Shown one piece after another: positions 8,255-17,349 of a DNA stretch of 64,000 nt. Source of the DNA: Acinetobacter haemolyticus. GTDB lineage: Bacteria; Pseudomonadota; Gammaproteobacteria; Pseudomonadales; Moraxellaceae. Positions within the stretch are counted from its first letter, which is position 1. Every line of letters begins with the position of its first letter. The position numbers and the translations under genes are program-made. The stretch spans positions 1-64,000 of the forward strand of contig NZ_OVCN01000018.1 of assembly GCF_900406815.1 (NCBI RefSeq), given 5' to 3'. The notes under the pieces were generated by a model that saw only the letters and a list, made by a program, of their open reading frames with translations, did no database searches and had not been told where the DNA came from.

Positions 8255-10294
8255 ATGACACTACAGCAAGCGACACTTCCCGTTCCCCAGTTTGATCAGA
8301 TTCAACTTGCCGACTTAAAACAACAAATTGAAGATACCATTCAAAACGGTCAAAACTTCCTAAATCAACTCAATGAGGTTCCACAAGGAACCGAAGCACA
8401 ACTGGCTACATTGACTGAAGTCGATCAACTTGAAAATAACATGAGTGAATCATGGGGCATTTTGTCGCATCTGAATGCCGTGATGAACAATGCCGAAACC
8501 CGTGAGGTGTATCAGGCACTTTTACCAAGTTTAAGCGAATACTACACTCAGCTTGGACAGCATACGGCGTTGTATCAAACTTACCAACAGATTCATGACA
8601 GCGCTACGTTTCAAAGCCTGAGTGAAGCTCAACAAAGTGCCATTAAACTCGCTTTACGTGATTTCAAACTTTCAGGCGTTGCACTTGAAGGCGAAGCCAA
8701 AAAACGTTATGCGGAAATCTCAGCACGTTTATCACAACTGTCTTCAGATTTCTCTAACCATGTACTCGATGCAACGCAAGCTTATTTCAAACCATTAACA
8801 GAAGAACAGCTCAAAGGCTTACCACAAAGTAGTGTTGAATTATTAAAGCAATACGGACAACAGCGTGAGCTTGATCAAGCAGTTGCCACACTCGACTTCC
8901 CCGCTTATTTTGCGATTATGACCTATGCTGATGATCGCAAACTTAGAGAGGAACTCTACAAAGCCTACGTAACTCGTGCTTCAGAGCAGTCTGAAAAGAC
9001 TGAATTTGATAATACCCCTGTGATGGAAGAAATTCTGAGCTTACGTCAAGAAATGGCACAGCTACTTGGCTTCAATAATTTTGCTGAATATTCACTGGCT
9101 AGCAAAATGGCACCTGATGTTGATACCGTCGATAAGTTTTTGGTGGATCTGGCAGGGCATGCCCGCACTCCAGCACTTGCTGAAATTGCTGAACTGAAAG
9201 CAATTGCACAACAGGATGGTATCGAAGAACTCAAACCATGGGATGCAACTTATTACTCTGAGAAGTTAAAACAGCAGCAATTCAATCTTTCTCAAGAAGC
9301 ACTTAAACCTTACTTCCCAGCTCCAAAAGTTGTGGACGGTTTATTCCAGATTGTGCAACGTCTTTATGGTATCCAGATCGTTGAACGTCAGGCACCTGTT
9401 TGGCAAAATGATGTGCGTTATTTTGAAATTGAAGATCAAGGTCAAGTGGTGGGCGGTTTCTACTTCGATCTTTATGCCCGTAATGGCAAACGCGGTGGTG
9501 CATGGATGAGTGGTTTCCGTTCTCGTGTGCAAACCGCAAATGGTCTACAAAAACCGATTTGCTATATGGTCTGTAACTTTACTCCGCCAATTGGCGATCA
9601 GCCTGCCCTACTCACGCATGATGAAGTCATTACCTTATTCCATGAATTTGGTCATGGCTTACACCACATGCTCACCGAAGTGGATAATATCTCGGTTGCA
9701 GGTACACACGGCGTTGCATGGGATGCAGTGGAGTTACCAAGTCAGTTCATGGAATTCTGGGCTTGGGACAATGAAAGTCTAGACGTGCTCAGCGAACATA
9801 CTGAAACCAAGCAAACCTTACCGCAAGAATTGTTAACTGCATTGTTGAACGCACGTTTCTTCCAATCAGGTATGCAAACGCTACGTCAGATTGAATTTGC
9901 ATTGTTTGATCTAAGCATCCATCGTCAGGCACCTGCATTAAACAGCCAGCAGATCCAAGCAACTTTGGATGATATCCGAGATAAATTCGCGGTTGTTCCT
10001 GCTGTTCCTTATAACCGTTTCCAACACAGTTTCAGCCATATTTTTGCAGGCGGTTATGCTGCGGGATATTACTCGTATAAATGGGCAGAAGTTTTAGCCA
10101 GTGATGCCTTTGATCGATTCGAAAATGAAGGCATTTTTAATACTGAGACTGGAAAAGAATTTAGAAAGTTTATTCTAGCAGTTGGCGGAAAAGATACAGC
10201 ACTTGATGCGTTTCGCAATTTCAGAAAAAGAGAACCAAAAATAGATGCATTATTGCGTCATCAAGGTTGGACGAAGGCAGATAAAACCGCTTAA
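8255..10294 (+). CDS. prlC: Oligopeptidase A, M3 family zinc metallopeptidase
   Basis: Cytoplasmic zinc oligopeptidase that clears short peptides, including cleaved signal peptides. The thermolysin-like motif HEFGHGLHHM begins at about residue 463 (HExxH), with the third ligand Glu in the helix that follows (VELPSQFMEFW region). The 679-residue length and all-helical N-terminal half fit the M3A family. The next gene is a YheV-like zinc-ribbon protein, an association also seen in enterobacteria, which supports the OpdA/PrlC call over Dcp. Confidence 0.93.
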   Translation: MTLQQATLPVPQFDQIQLADLKQQIEDTIQNGQNFLNQLNEVPQGTEAQLATLTEVDQLENNMSESWGILSHLNAVMNNAETREVYQALLPSLSEYYTQLGQHTALYQTYQQIHDSATFQSLSEAQQSAIKLALRDFKLSGVALEGEAKKRYAEISARLSQLSSDFSNHVLDATQAYFKPLTEEQLKGLPQSSVELLKQYGQQRELDQAVATLDFPAYFAIMTYADDRKLREELYKAYVTRASEQSEKTEFDNTPVMEEILSLRQEMAQLLGFNNFAEYSLASKMAPDVDTVDKFLVDLAGHARTPALAEIAELKAIAQQDGIEELKPWDATYYSEKLKQQQFNLSQEALKPYFPAPKVVDGLFQIVQRLYGIQIVERQAPVWQNDVRYFEIEDQGQVVGGFYFDLYARNGKRGGAWMSGFRSRVQTANGLQKPICYMVCNFTPPIGDQPALLTHDEVITLFHEFGHGLHHMLTEVDNISVAGTHGVAWDAVELPSQFMEFWAWDNESLDVLSEHTETKQTLPQELLTALLNARFFQSGMQTLRQIEFALFDLSIHRQAPALNSQQIQATLDDIRDKFAVVPAVPYNRFQHSFSHIFAGGYAAGYYSYKWAEVLASDAFDRFENEGIFNTETGKEFRKFILAVGGKDTALDAFRNFRKREPKIDALLRHQGWTKADKTA

Positions 10295-10332
10295 ACTATG
10301 TCATTATTGTTCACAGGATGGTATTAACTGAC

Positions 10333-10539
10333 ATGAAAAGACAATTCATCGCGGGCGCGAAATGCCCAAAATGTGGGGCTTTGGATCGTGTCGTTAAAAT
10401 CATCACTGTGGATGACGAGTGGATTGAATGTATCGAATGTGCTTATAGCGAAAACCGTCCGACCCATGTGGAAGAGTCGCAATCCGCTGAGCCAGATGAA
10501 ATTGGGGTGATACAGTTCAAACCTCGTCATTTTGACTAG
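10333..10539 (+). CDS. yheV: YheV-like zinc-ribbon protein
   Basis: Small protein (68 residues from this start) with two CxxC pairs, CPKCG and CIECA, forming a probable zinc ribbon, and the opening KRQFIAGAKCPKC typical of YheV. I prefer the ATG at 10333, because family members begin just before KR-FIAGA; the in-frame ATG at 10318 adds five residues and directly abuts an AGG. Neither has a well-spaced ribosome site. It directly follows oligopeptidase A and is probably translated from the same message. Function unknown. Confidence 0.8.
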   Translation: MKRQFIAGAKCPKCGALDRVVKIITVDDEWIECIECAYSENRPTHVEESQSAEPDEIGVIQFKPRHFD

Positions 10540-10551
10540 AAGGTTAAAAAA

Positions 10552-11001
10552 ATGACGTCACCAGCCCGAACAAATAACTCCAAATTATTATGGATGATCA
10601 TTGGTGGGATTAGCCTCGTTGTGCTTATATTTTTTACTGCACAATTGCTTTTATCTGACCATACAGCAGAAACTGAAATAACCGTGAATCAACCTGATCT
10701 CACCACAACTTCATCAGAAAATGTTGAAGCAGCCAGTGCTGCTATGACCAGTAATATAACTGAAGAAAGTGAACCAGCTCCGATTCAATTGGTTGAAGAA
10801 ACGATACTCAAGGCGGCTGTGCCAGAAAATGAGAGTTTAGCAAAAGAAGAAATGGCTAAATTAGATGATATCCAACATCAACTCAAAGACCAGAAGCAAG
10901 AGTTACAAGCCCAACACAATGATGCTGATAGCTTAATTAAACTCAAAGAAGAACAAATCAAATTATTAGAAGCACAACTGCTCCAAACACAAGCATCTTA
11001 A
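10552..11001 (+). CDS. Hypothetical membrane-anchored coiled-coil protein
   Basis: Not recognised. The 149 residues contain one N-terminal membrane helix (about 14-34, LLWMIIGGISLVVLIFF), a Thr/Ser/Glu-rich low-complexity linker, and a C-terminal heptad-patterned stretch (about 98-147) rich in Gln, Glu and Lys that should form a coiled coil. The shape suggests a periplasm-facing rod or partner-binding protein. It starts 12 bases after the YheV-like gene behind an AAGG-type ribosome site, so it probably shares the prlC-yheV transcript. Confidence 0.7.
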   Translation: MTSPARTNNSKLLWMIIGGISLVVLIFFTAQLLLSDHTAETEITVNQPDLTTTSSENVEAASAAMTSNITEESEPAPIQLVEETILKAAVPENESLAKEEMAKLDDIQHQLKDQKQELQAQHNDADSLIKLKEEQIKLLEAQLLQTQAS

Positions 11002-11025
11002 AACAGCTTTTAATCCACTCGATTT

Positions 11026-11057
11026 GCTAGAATGTGATCATCCTTCTAGCATTTTTA
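11026..11057 (+). terminator. Terminator after the coiled-coil protein gene
   Basis: GCTAGAA / TTCTAGC with an 11-base loop is followed by ATTTTTATTTTA. It ends just before the next start codon at 11062. Confidence 0.65.
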
Positions 11058-11061
11058 TTTT

Positions 11062-11931
11062 ATGCCTATCGTCAGTCAGCGCCACCCTGTCTTTCTTGCA
11101 ATTGCATGCCTGACATTCTCGGCATTTTTATTCTCACTTATGGGAATATGCATCCGCTTTGCATCCCATACTGTTGATAATTACACGATCGTCTTTTTCA
11201 GAAATTTGGTTGGATTGGTCCTGTTCCTGCCTTTCATTTGTAGACAGGGCATTAATTTTGTCAAAACAGATAAAATCTGGATGCATACTTGGCGAAGTAT
11301 TATCGGCCTAGCAGCCATGTATGGATTCTTCTATGCAATTGCTCATCTTGAATTATCCAATGCGATGGTTTTTACCTACTCTTCTCCAATTTTTATTCCT
11401 TTTATTGCTTGGCTCTTTCTTAAAGAACGCATTAGCATACTGATGCTTTGTGCAGCAGCACTCGGTTTTATTGGAGTGTTTTTCGTAGCGAAACCCAATC
11501 AAGGACTCCTGAACTGGCTATCAATCATTGGGATCACCTCTAGTTTATGTGCAGCGATGGCATTTGTGACTGTCCGAGCGCTTACCCAGACCGAGCCCCC
11601 AGAGCGCATCGTATTTTATTTTTGCTTTATCGGTGCGTTACTTTCAGGGATCCCGATGTTTTGGGTTTGGCGCCCCTATCAACTTGAAGAGTTATTCTTT
11701 CTAATTGCGGCTGGTGTCCTCGCCAATGTCAGTCAACTATTTATGTCTCATGCGTATCGTCTAGCCCCTGCAGGACAGATCGCTCCAATCAACTATGTCG
11801 CGATTATTTTTGCGGGTATTTGGGGTTTTTTACTTTGGAACGAATTACCTGACTTGTACAGCTTGATTGGTTTTGGTTTTATTTTAATTGCCATCTTATT
11901 ATGTAGCCCTGTCATGCAAAAAGCCAAGTAA
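11062..11931 (+). CDS. EamA/DMT-superfamily permease
   Basis: Inner membrane exporter or importer of the drug/metabolite transporter superfamily. The protein has ten predicted helices arranged as two EamA repeats (about 12-140 and 150-285). A typical end-of-repeat pattern (PIFIPFIAWLFLKERIS) lies near residue 112, and its counterpart (APINYVAIIFAGIWGFLLW) near 236. The substrate cannot be read from the sequence. The ATG immediately follows a terminator-like hairpin, so its own promoter must overlap that element or the previous gene. Confidence 0.88.
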   Translation: MPIVSQRHPVFLAIACLTFSAFLFSLMGICIRFASHTVDNYTIVFFRNLVGLVLFLPFICRQGINFVKTDKIWMHTWRSIIGLAAMYGFFYAIAHLELSNAMVFTYSSPIFIPFIAWLFLKERISILMLCAAALGFIGVFFVAKPNQGLLNWLSIIGITSSLCAAMAFVTVRALTQTEPPERIVFYFCFIGALLSGIPMFWVWRPYQLEELFFLIAAGVLANVSQLFMSHAYRLAPAGQIAPINYVAIIFAGIWGFLLWNELPDLYSLIGFGFILIAILLCSPVMQKAK

Positions 11932-12002
11932 TCTTCTTTATACGATTGAAGACTACAATATAAAAAATTTTTTCAAATATCCTCAGCATTTATACATGCC
12001 AT

Positions 12003-12029
12003 AAAAAAGCACCCGAAGGTGCTTTTTTA
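12003..12029. terminator. Bidirectional terminator
   Basis: AAAAAAGCACC / GGTGCTTTTTT with a four-base CGAA loop lies between the convergent EamA and TRAP permease genes, and works for either strand. Confidence 0.9.
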
Positions 12030-12037
12030 TTCACTGC

Positions 12038-14248
12038 TTATTGATACCAACCAAACAACTTAAAGTAATAAGGCACGTACGCAACAATCAGGATCGCTGG
12101 AACCATTACCAATAACGGTAATATCCAACGCTCGAAACGATAGTAGAAAGACAGATGCTTCACTTCCTCATCCGCTGCTCGCACTTCATCATCACCAATT
12201 GCTTGTCGTGCCAATAAGTGGTTCAAGGCAACAGGTGGTGTGACATAGCCTAGCTCGAAGCCAATCAATGCAATCATCCAGAAGTGAACAGGATCTATAC
12301 CATATTGATAAGCGACAGGTGCAACCGTTGCAGAAATCAAAATTACCGCACCGAATGGATCCATGATCATCCCTACGAGAACCATGAACACCACAACGAG
12401 GCTGATCACAATAAACATACTACTGATGTCACGCGGGAAGGCTTCCATCACTTCAATATGTTCTAAGAAACCACCTACGCTGACAGACAATGCCATCAGG
12501 ATAATCAATGCACCGATATGCCCTACTGTTTCAATAGTAGAGGTATGCAATGCTTTTCCAAATGGAACATTACGCTCTGGATTACGTGGATCATCCGCAG
12601 GATTCACTTTTGGTGTTGGTTGTGAACCATCTGATGGTGCAGTATAGGTATTCAAAGTACTGTCCCAATGCCCAACAGGAGCAAGCGGAGCAGGTTCTTT
12701 ACGCAACTTATCAAACAATACCATCATCAACAGAATCACTGGCATCATCACTGGTGCAGTAAACTCATTTAGCTCTGTTGATAACGCATGTTTGTAGAAC
12801 AACCAGATTAAAACAAAAATTACGATATACGGTGCTACAGGAACAAACGCACGCAATGATTTAGGCAAAGCAACTTTCGGTGGTGAAATGCGGAATTTTT
12901 GCTCAGCAAAGAACAAAGAAATGATTAAGAACAAGGTTGAAGTCAATAAGAAGACATACATACCATGTGTATAAAGTAAATCCGTTGTCACTTCTTTATT
13001 CAAAGAGGCTACAACAACGATTAATAAACATGGACGTAAAACCACACCCAATGAACCTGAAAGTGCTGTTGCAGCCAATGCAAACTGACGGCGGCCACCG
13101 GCATTCCAGACTTCTTTATAAATAATCGCACCCGCTGCAATAACGAAGATACCAGATGCCCCTGTATAGGCGGTTGGTAACGCAGCTGCAATCAAGATTA
13201 ACCATGTTAGGGTTTCTGGTGCTAAGTTCCACGGACGTAAAATATTTAAGAATAAGTCAACAATACGTGTTTGCTTAAGCAACATACCTGCCCAAATAAA
13301 CAAGGCAAGATTTAAGAAGATATTCGAAAATTCAACCAACTGACCCAGATAGATCCCTTGCCCCATTGGATAATCCATGAAGAAGGTAAATGCTACCCCA
13401 GTAATAATCGCCATATAGGCATACAGTGGGATACTCAAGAAGGCTAAACCAACATTGCCACCTTCACGCGTTGGTGGTGGTGATTTAATTAAATGGAATA
13501 AACTAATTAAGGTTAATGATCCAAATAAAATCATCCATAACCAATAAATCACATTCATGCCAGAGGCAAAAGGCACCCCAGAATTAAGCACTGAGTTGTA
13601 TTGGCTAATCACAGAAGAAGTGAGTAAACCATTACCTAATACCATTGCCGTATTATAAATACGGAAATCGATTCGGGTTGCTGGGCTACGTAATCCAATA
13701 TGATGTGATTTAATCGTTGCGCTAATAGCAGCAAACACCACCATAATGACTAACAATAATGCACGGTTTTCAGAGCCGAATTTAAAGATGCCGAAAAAGG
13801 ACGTCTCTATTGTACGGTAAGTACGAACACTCGGATTTGCTTCAATGTGGGCCATTGCTTTGTCATAGAAAACATATTTTTCTTCACACTGCTGTTGTGC
13901 AGCAAGTAATGAAGAACGAACATCGGATTCTGAAGCAACACCAAACATGCTTGCAAACTCATCTGCAGCATTGATCTTCATTTGCTCTTGAACTTGTGCA
14001 TCGATATTTGGATTACGATCACAGGTTGGCTTGCTTGGCTCAGCCCTTAGAAACGAATATTGCATTCCAATATTCGGATCACCGTATAGACGTTCGCCCA
14101 TACGTAATAACTGCCCATGAATCATCTCACCTGTACCAATCACAAGTGTTACTAAGAGTAAGATGAGAATAACAAAGGCTGATATCCACTCTGTCCAGAT
14201 ATAACTCAGCAGACCTAATCCAGACTTTTTCTCTTGATCATTTTGCAT
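12038..14248 (-). CDS. TRAP transporter permease, fused small (DctQ-like) and large (DctM) subunits
   Basis: Membrane component of a TRAP transporter, which couples an ion gradient to uptake of organic acids or similar solutes. The 736 residues divide into an N-terminal four-helix part (about 16-40, 158-178, 196-215 and 228-250) resembling a DctQ subunit, and a C-terminal DctM part (about 265-735). The DctM hallmarks are APETLTWLILIAAALPTAYTG, GMIMDPFGAVIL and GFELGYVTPPVALNHLL. Unusually, a loop of about 115 residues with paired Cys interrupts the small-subunit part between helices 1 and 2. No DctP receptor is encoded in the window. The substrate is unknown. Confidence 0.85.
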   Translation of the reverse strand: MQNDQEKKSGLGLLSYIWTEWISAFVILILLLVTLVIGTGEMIHGQLLRMGERLYGDPNIGMQYSFLRAEPSKPTCDRNPNIDAQVQEQMKINAADEFASMFGVASESDVRSSLLAAQQQCEEKYVFYDKAMAHIEANPSVRTYRTIETSFFGIFKFGSENRALLLVIMVVFAAISATIKSHHIGLRSPATRIDFRIYNTAMVLGNGLLTSSVISQYNSVLNSGVPFASGMNVIYWLWMILFGSLTLISLFHLIKSPPPTREGGNVGLAFLSIPLYAYMAIITGVAFTFFMDYPMGQGIYLGQLVEFSNIFLNLALFIWAGMLLKQTRIVDLFLNILRPWNLAPETLTWLILIAAALPTAYTGASGIFVIAAGAIIYKEVWNAGGRRQFALAATALSGSLGVVLRPCLLIVVVASLNKEVTTDLLYTHGMYVFLLTSTLFLIISLFFAEQKFRISPPKVALPKSLRAFVPVAPYIVIFVLIWLFYKHALSTELNEFTAPVMMPVILLMMVLFDKLRKEPAPLAPVGHWDSTLNTYTAPSDGSQPTPKVNPADDPRNPERNVPFGKALHTSTIETVGHIGALIILMALSVSVGGFLEHIEVMEAFPRDISSMFIVISLVVVFMVLVGMIMDPFGAVILISATVAPVAYQYGIDPVHFWMIALIGFELGYVTPPVALNHLLARQAIGDDEVRAADEEVKHLSFYYRFERWILPLLVMVPAILIVAYVPYYFKLFGWYQ

Positions 14249-14425
14249 GTCTATTCCAATTTATTGTTATCAACATCCATCCAAAGATGTTGAATCATGC
14301 GATGTCTATGGTTGATAGATAAATGAATTTACCCTCTTAACACCAATCCCTTTTAAACCGCCTAAATTTGCAGCAATCTTTTATTAAAAAAAATGGCTAC
14401 AATTATTTTTTTATGGATTTTTTTA

Positions 14426-15007
14426 TCAATGTGTCTGTTCTTTATCTTTTCCAACTAAAAGTAAATAACCTGATCCACACAACACACCTCCAATGGCACC
14501 AATCAAATGTGCTTCAGTTAAAACTGGACTGCCAATTAACTGTGCTGTGCCTGTTTGTCCAAAAGTATTTTCCCAAATCAACTTTGCGGCGATTAACACT
14601 AACACCAACACCGCAAACTTACGCTCATTTTGATATTGCAGATAAACAATACTGACCGCCGTATAAAGCCCATGTAAAACACCAGATAATCCAGCATATG
14701 CTTCAATATACGGTAAATAATAATAAAAAATGAGACTAATAAATGGAGGGAGAAGCAATAATAAAGCAACCAGATGCCAATTACGCACATGAGGAAAAAT
14801 GAAAGGTAAACATGAAAAAGCCAACATATTCAATAAGAAATGCATCCAACCCACATGCACCCAGTGTGCAGTCCACAACCGCCAAAACTCGGTTAATAAA
14901 CTGGATTTCCAATAAATGAAATGATCAGCAAATACTTGCAAACATGCTGCCACTGACACACAGACAGCGATCAAAATGACTTTCCGTATCCATATTTGAT
15001 CTTTCAT
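14426..15007 (-). CDS. Rhombosortase-type rhomboid intramembrane serine protease
   Basis: Small rhomboid-family protease of 193 residues with about six helices. The signatures are WRLWTAHWVHVGWMHFLLN (about 42-60), the catalytic GLSG with Ser108 followed by VLHG, and the partner His167 in AHLIGA. These match rhombosortases, which cleave proteins bearing a C-terminal GlyGly-CTERM tail, rather than GlpG. The short length and lack of a cytoplasmic domain agree. No GlyGly-CTERM substrate is visible in this window. It lies on the same strand between the TRAP permease and a lipoprotein gene; a functional link is not proven. Confidence 0.82.
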   Translation of the reverse strand: MKDQIWIRKVILIAVCVSVAACLQVFADHFIYWKSSLLTEFWRLWTAHWVHVGWMHFLLNMLAFSCLPFIFPHVRNWHLVALLLLLPPFISLIFYYYLPYIEAYAGLSGVLHGLYTAVSIVYLQYQNERKFAVLVLVLIAAKLIWENTFGQTGTAQLIGSPVLTEAHLIGAIGGVLCGSGYLLLVGKDKEQTH

Positions 15008-15031
15008 TTATGTACCCCTCTAGAAAAAACA

Positions 15032-15088
15032 GACCTTTTACGATTTACAAAGCATAGATAATTTGCTTAACCAACATTGTAAAAGGTC
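15032..15088 (-). terminator. Possible long-loop terminator after the lipoprotein gene
   Basis: GACCTTTTAC pairs with GTAAAAGGTC across a 37-base loop. On the minus strand the right arm is followed by TGTTTTTTC. It lies between the lipoprotein and rhombosortase genes, so they may be separate units. Confidence 0.45.
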
Positions 15089-15134
15089 GTTTAATTCAGG
15101 TTACTTCGCCATATTGCTTCTGTAGAACAGATGC

Positions 15135-16178
15135 TTATTCGCCACCATCAAATAAATCGTCTAACTCAGATGAACTTTCTTTGGTTTCATCCCAGAATGA
15201 TGTCAAACCTTCATCACTCGCTCTTACACCCGTATTTTCAGTCCAATAACGATCCGCAATTCCTTTCACCATGGCACCCGCCATTTGATCAATCAACTTA
15301 AATTGTGGATTCGCTGGTTTATCTTCACCTGTTGCAGCAGCATACGAGCGTAGTGCATCGCGCATTTTTGTATCATCACCGCTCGCTTGAGCTGCCACAG
15401 CATATAGTGCATGGGCTAAACGAACACCTTTCTTTTCACCAATTTGCATAGACTGTTTCATGGTTGCATAAGGTTCAGGCTTGCCATCACCAGCACCTGG
15501 TAATAATGTCCAAATCACTGCACGGGTCGCCATTGGAGCACCCCAATACTTTTCATTGTCTAGACATGCCATTCCTCGTTCAACAATACCGGCAATATCT
15601 TTAGGCACATGAACTGCACCACCAGAGTTGATATCGTTAGTCATTGCTTGCAAGCCACTAACCATCCCCAGTAAGTAAACAGTTTGATCTAGATCATTAC
15701 GCATCGTTGGGCATGATTCACCCAACTTATATTTATATTTGCTTTCCCAACGATTCGCGAATAATTGATAACCCGCATATTGACGCTCAGCCGCCAGTGC
15801 TGCCCAGCGTTTTTGTTCAATACGTGCATCTTGTGCTTCTGAGACTTGACCTGATTTTGCAGCACGTAAATAACGCAATTCAGCTTCTAATGCTTTATTT
15901 TCTGCACACAACCCCGCAGCAGAATACATCAGAACCGCCATACGCGTCGGATCTGCCCCCATATCTTTGGTAGACATAATTGCTGGAGTTAAAGCATTAC
16001 CTGTATTACACACCATATCTGCATCATCCATTGCAAGAATTGGTGGTACGATATGGCGTTCACTAAAACCTAAAGCAACGTTTGCCCCAGTTTTAATGAC
16101 ATAAGAACATCCCGTTAACATTGATGTTGTAAATAATGCGACCGCTACACCTTGTCCAATTTTTTGGAATTTAGACAT
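15135..16178 (-). CDS. Lipoprotein, possibly a TRAP-associated TatT-like component
   Basis: A 347-residue protein with a signal peptide and lipobox MLTGC (Cys24), so probably membrane-anchored by lipid. The mature part is mostly helical, with Ala-rich segments and paired cysteines, and ends in an acidic tail (ELDDLFDGGE). Helical-repeat lipoproteins of the TatT type accompany some TRAP transporters; this protein has that general shape and stands two genes from a TRAP permease, so I suggest that role only as an inference. It could equally be an unrelated Acinetobacter lipoprotein. Confidence 0.7.
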   Translation of the reverse strand: MSKFQKIGQGVAVALFTTSMLTGCSYVIKTGANVALGFSERHIVPPILAMDDADMVCNTGNALTPAIMSTKDMGADPTRMAVLMYSAAGLCAENKALEAELRYLRAAKSGQVSEAQDARIEQKRWAALAAERQYAGYQLFANRWESKYKYKLGESCPTMRNDLDQTVYLLGMVSGLQAMTNDINSGGAVHVPKDIAGIVERGMACLDNEKYWGAPMATRAVIWTLLPGAGDGKPEPYATMKQSMQIGEKKGVRLAHALYAVAAQASGDDTKMRDALRSYAAATGEDKPANPQFKLIDQMAGAMVKGIADRYWTENTGVRASDEGLTSFWDETKESSSELDDLFDGGE

Positions 16179-16338
16179 GCTTCCTGTCCTCTAATTGATT
16201 TGTTTTTCCTTTTAAATGTACCTTATCAGATGCAATACCCGAGTTAAAGAGTAATTGCTCTAATTTTGACACACTTATTTTGACACACTTCACAGATCAA
16301 TGAATTGACAGATATTCGGGGATACAGAAATTTCAGGC

Positions 16339-16378
16339 AAAAAAAAGTAGCATTGCGACGGTTCAGCACATGCTACTT
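16339..16378 (-). terminator. Terminator after the mini membrane protein pair
   Basis: AGTAGCAT / ATGCTACT (8 bp, 16-base loop) is followed on the minus strand by a run of eight T. It lies 39 bases past the stop of the 31-residue gene. Confidence 0.75.
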
Positions 16379-16416
16379 ATTAACTGGTAAAATCGTGAAA
16401 CTCTTATATTTTAGTT

Positions 16417-16512
16417 TTATTGAAAATAATCCTTGAGTAACGTTCCAGCTCTTCCTACTACAATCGCCATAACAATTGCAATTACTAGAAACATCCACAT
16501 TGAAATCTCCAT
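16417..16512 (-). CDS. 31-residue single-helix membrane protein (paralogue of its neighbour)
   Basis: A very short gene that reads MEISMWMFLVIAIVMAIVVG and then RAGTLLKDYFQ. It is one membrane helix (about 5-20) followed by a short basic tail. A perfect GGAGG (16518-16522) stands five bases before the ATG. The first 27 or so residues closely match the start of the gene just upstream (16537-16746), including the shared VIAI--AIVVGRAGTLL stretch, so the two arose by tandem duplication. A good terminator follows. I do not recognise the family; the role may be regulatory or as a small subunit of a membrane complex. Confidence 0.75.
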   Translation of the reverse strand: MEISMWMFLVIAIVMAIVVGRAGTLLKDYFQ

Positions 16513-16536
16513 AGAGACCTCCTACACTTCATGTAT

Positions 16537-16746
16537 CTACTTTTGATAGATACTCGATTGATGTTCATCATCAGTATTCATGGGAGAATGATATATTGAT
16601 GACACTTTCAATCTCTTTCTCTTGTTCACTTCAACCTTAGATTGACGTGCTTCAAGAAGTTCCCTGAGTAAAGTTCCTGCTCTTCCTACTACAATTGCAA
16701 AAATGATTGCAATCACCAGAAACGACCATGTTGGAATTTCCATCAT
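16537..16746 (-). CDS. 69-residue single-helix membrane protein
   Basis: Begins MMEIPTWSFLVIAIIFAIVV, then GRAGTLLRELLEARQSK. It is a single membrane helix (about 7-26), a short helix and a hydrophilic basic tail. I set the start at 16746 because GGAGG (16753-16757) lies six bases upstream; the open frame extends further upstream to 16827, but that part has no ribosome site. The next gene (16417-16512) repeats the first 28 residues with its own GGAGG, 24 bases after this stop, so they form a two-gene operon. No known family recognised. The tail after residue 33 is not shared with the paralogue. Confidence 0.75.
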   Translation of the reverse strand: MMEIPTWSFLVIAIIFAIVVGRAGTLLRELLEARQSKVEVNKRKRLKVSSIYHSPMNTDDEHQSSIYQK

Positions 16747-16953
16747 TTTGGACCTCCACCATACTTTACGTTGGTGTTTGTACTTTAACGAAAATAAATC
16801 AAACTGGATCGCCAGATTGTCTGACAATCCTCATTTTCAGGATTTTTTAGAGTATTTAATCTAACAATTTTAAATATTTTAGGCGATATATCTTATAAAC
16901 TTTTGAATTATAATATTTTATTAATAATATACAGTCATACAATTGTCTAACAA

Positions 16954-17349
16954 TTATACAAGTTTTACCCATGTTTTTAGGATTTTCCACTGCAACGGGG
17001 ATAATTGATCCCACCAAATTACGCAAGATTGGTATTGCGAATCATAAAAATAGATCACGATGTAACATTGATGATCGATCATTTTTCGAATTTTTCTTTG
17101 CTGAATGTCCGTTATCTCATCACTAAAACAAAAGGAACAAAGCTGATCATCTAAATATTCAAAGCGTTTTAGCTGAGGCTGTTTTAAAAATAATAGCCAA
17201 GCAAACAGCATCAAAGGAAAACTAATAAGCCATAAAAACCAAGGAAGCAGGCTATACAATAAAAGGATAAGTACAATGAAAATTAAAAATTGAAACGCAA
17301 GTGCAAAACGACTGCGTTTCAACACAAAAACACGATTAGCCGTGGACAT
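16954..17349 (-). CDS. ygfX: YgfX (CptA)-like membrane protein
   Basis: A 131-residue protein with two close membrane helices (about 16-34 and 36-54) and a soluble C-terminal domain, the layout of YgfX. In E. coli this protein is encoded directly after sdhE and has been described as a toxin-like partner acting on cytoskeletal proteins, though its main role is debated. The start overlaps the end of the sdhE gene by 14 bases, so the pair is translationally coupled. Sequence similarity in the family is low; the call rests on topology and gene order. Confidence 0.72.
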   Translation of the reverse strand: MSTANRVFVLKRSRFALAFQFLIFIVLILLLYSLLPWFLWLISFPLMLFAWLLFLKQPQLKRFEYLDDQLCSFCFSDEITDIQQRKIRKMIDHQCYIVIYFYDSQYQSCVIWWDQLSPLQWKILKTWVKLV

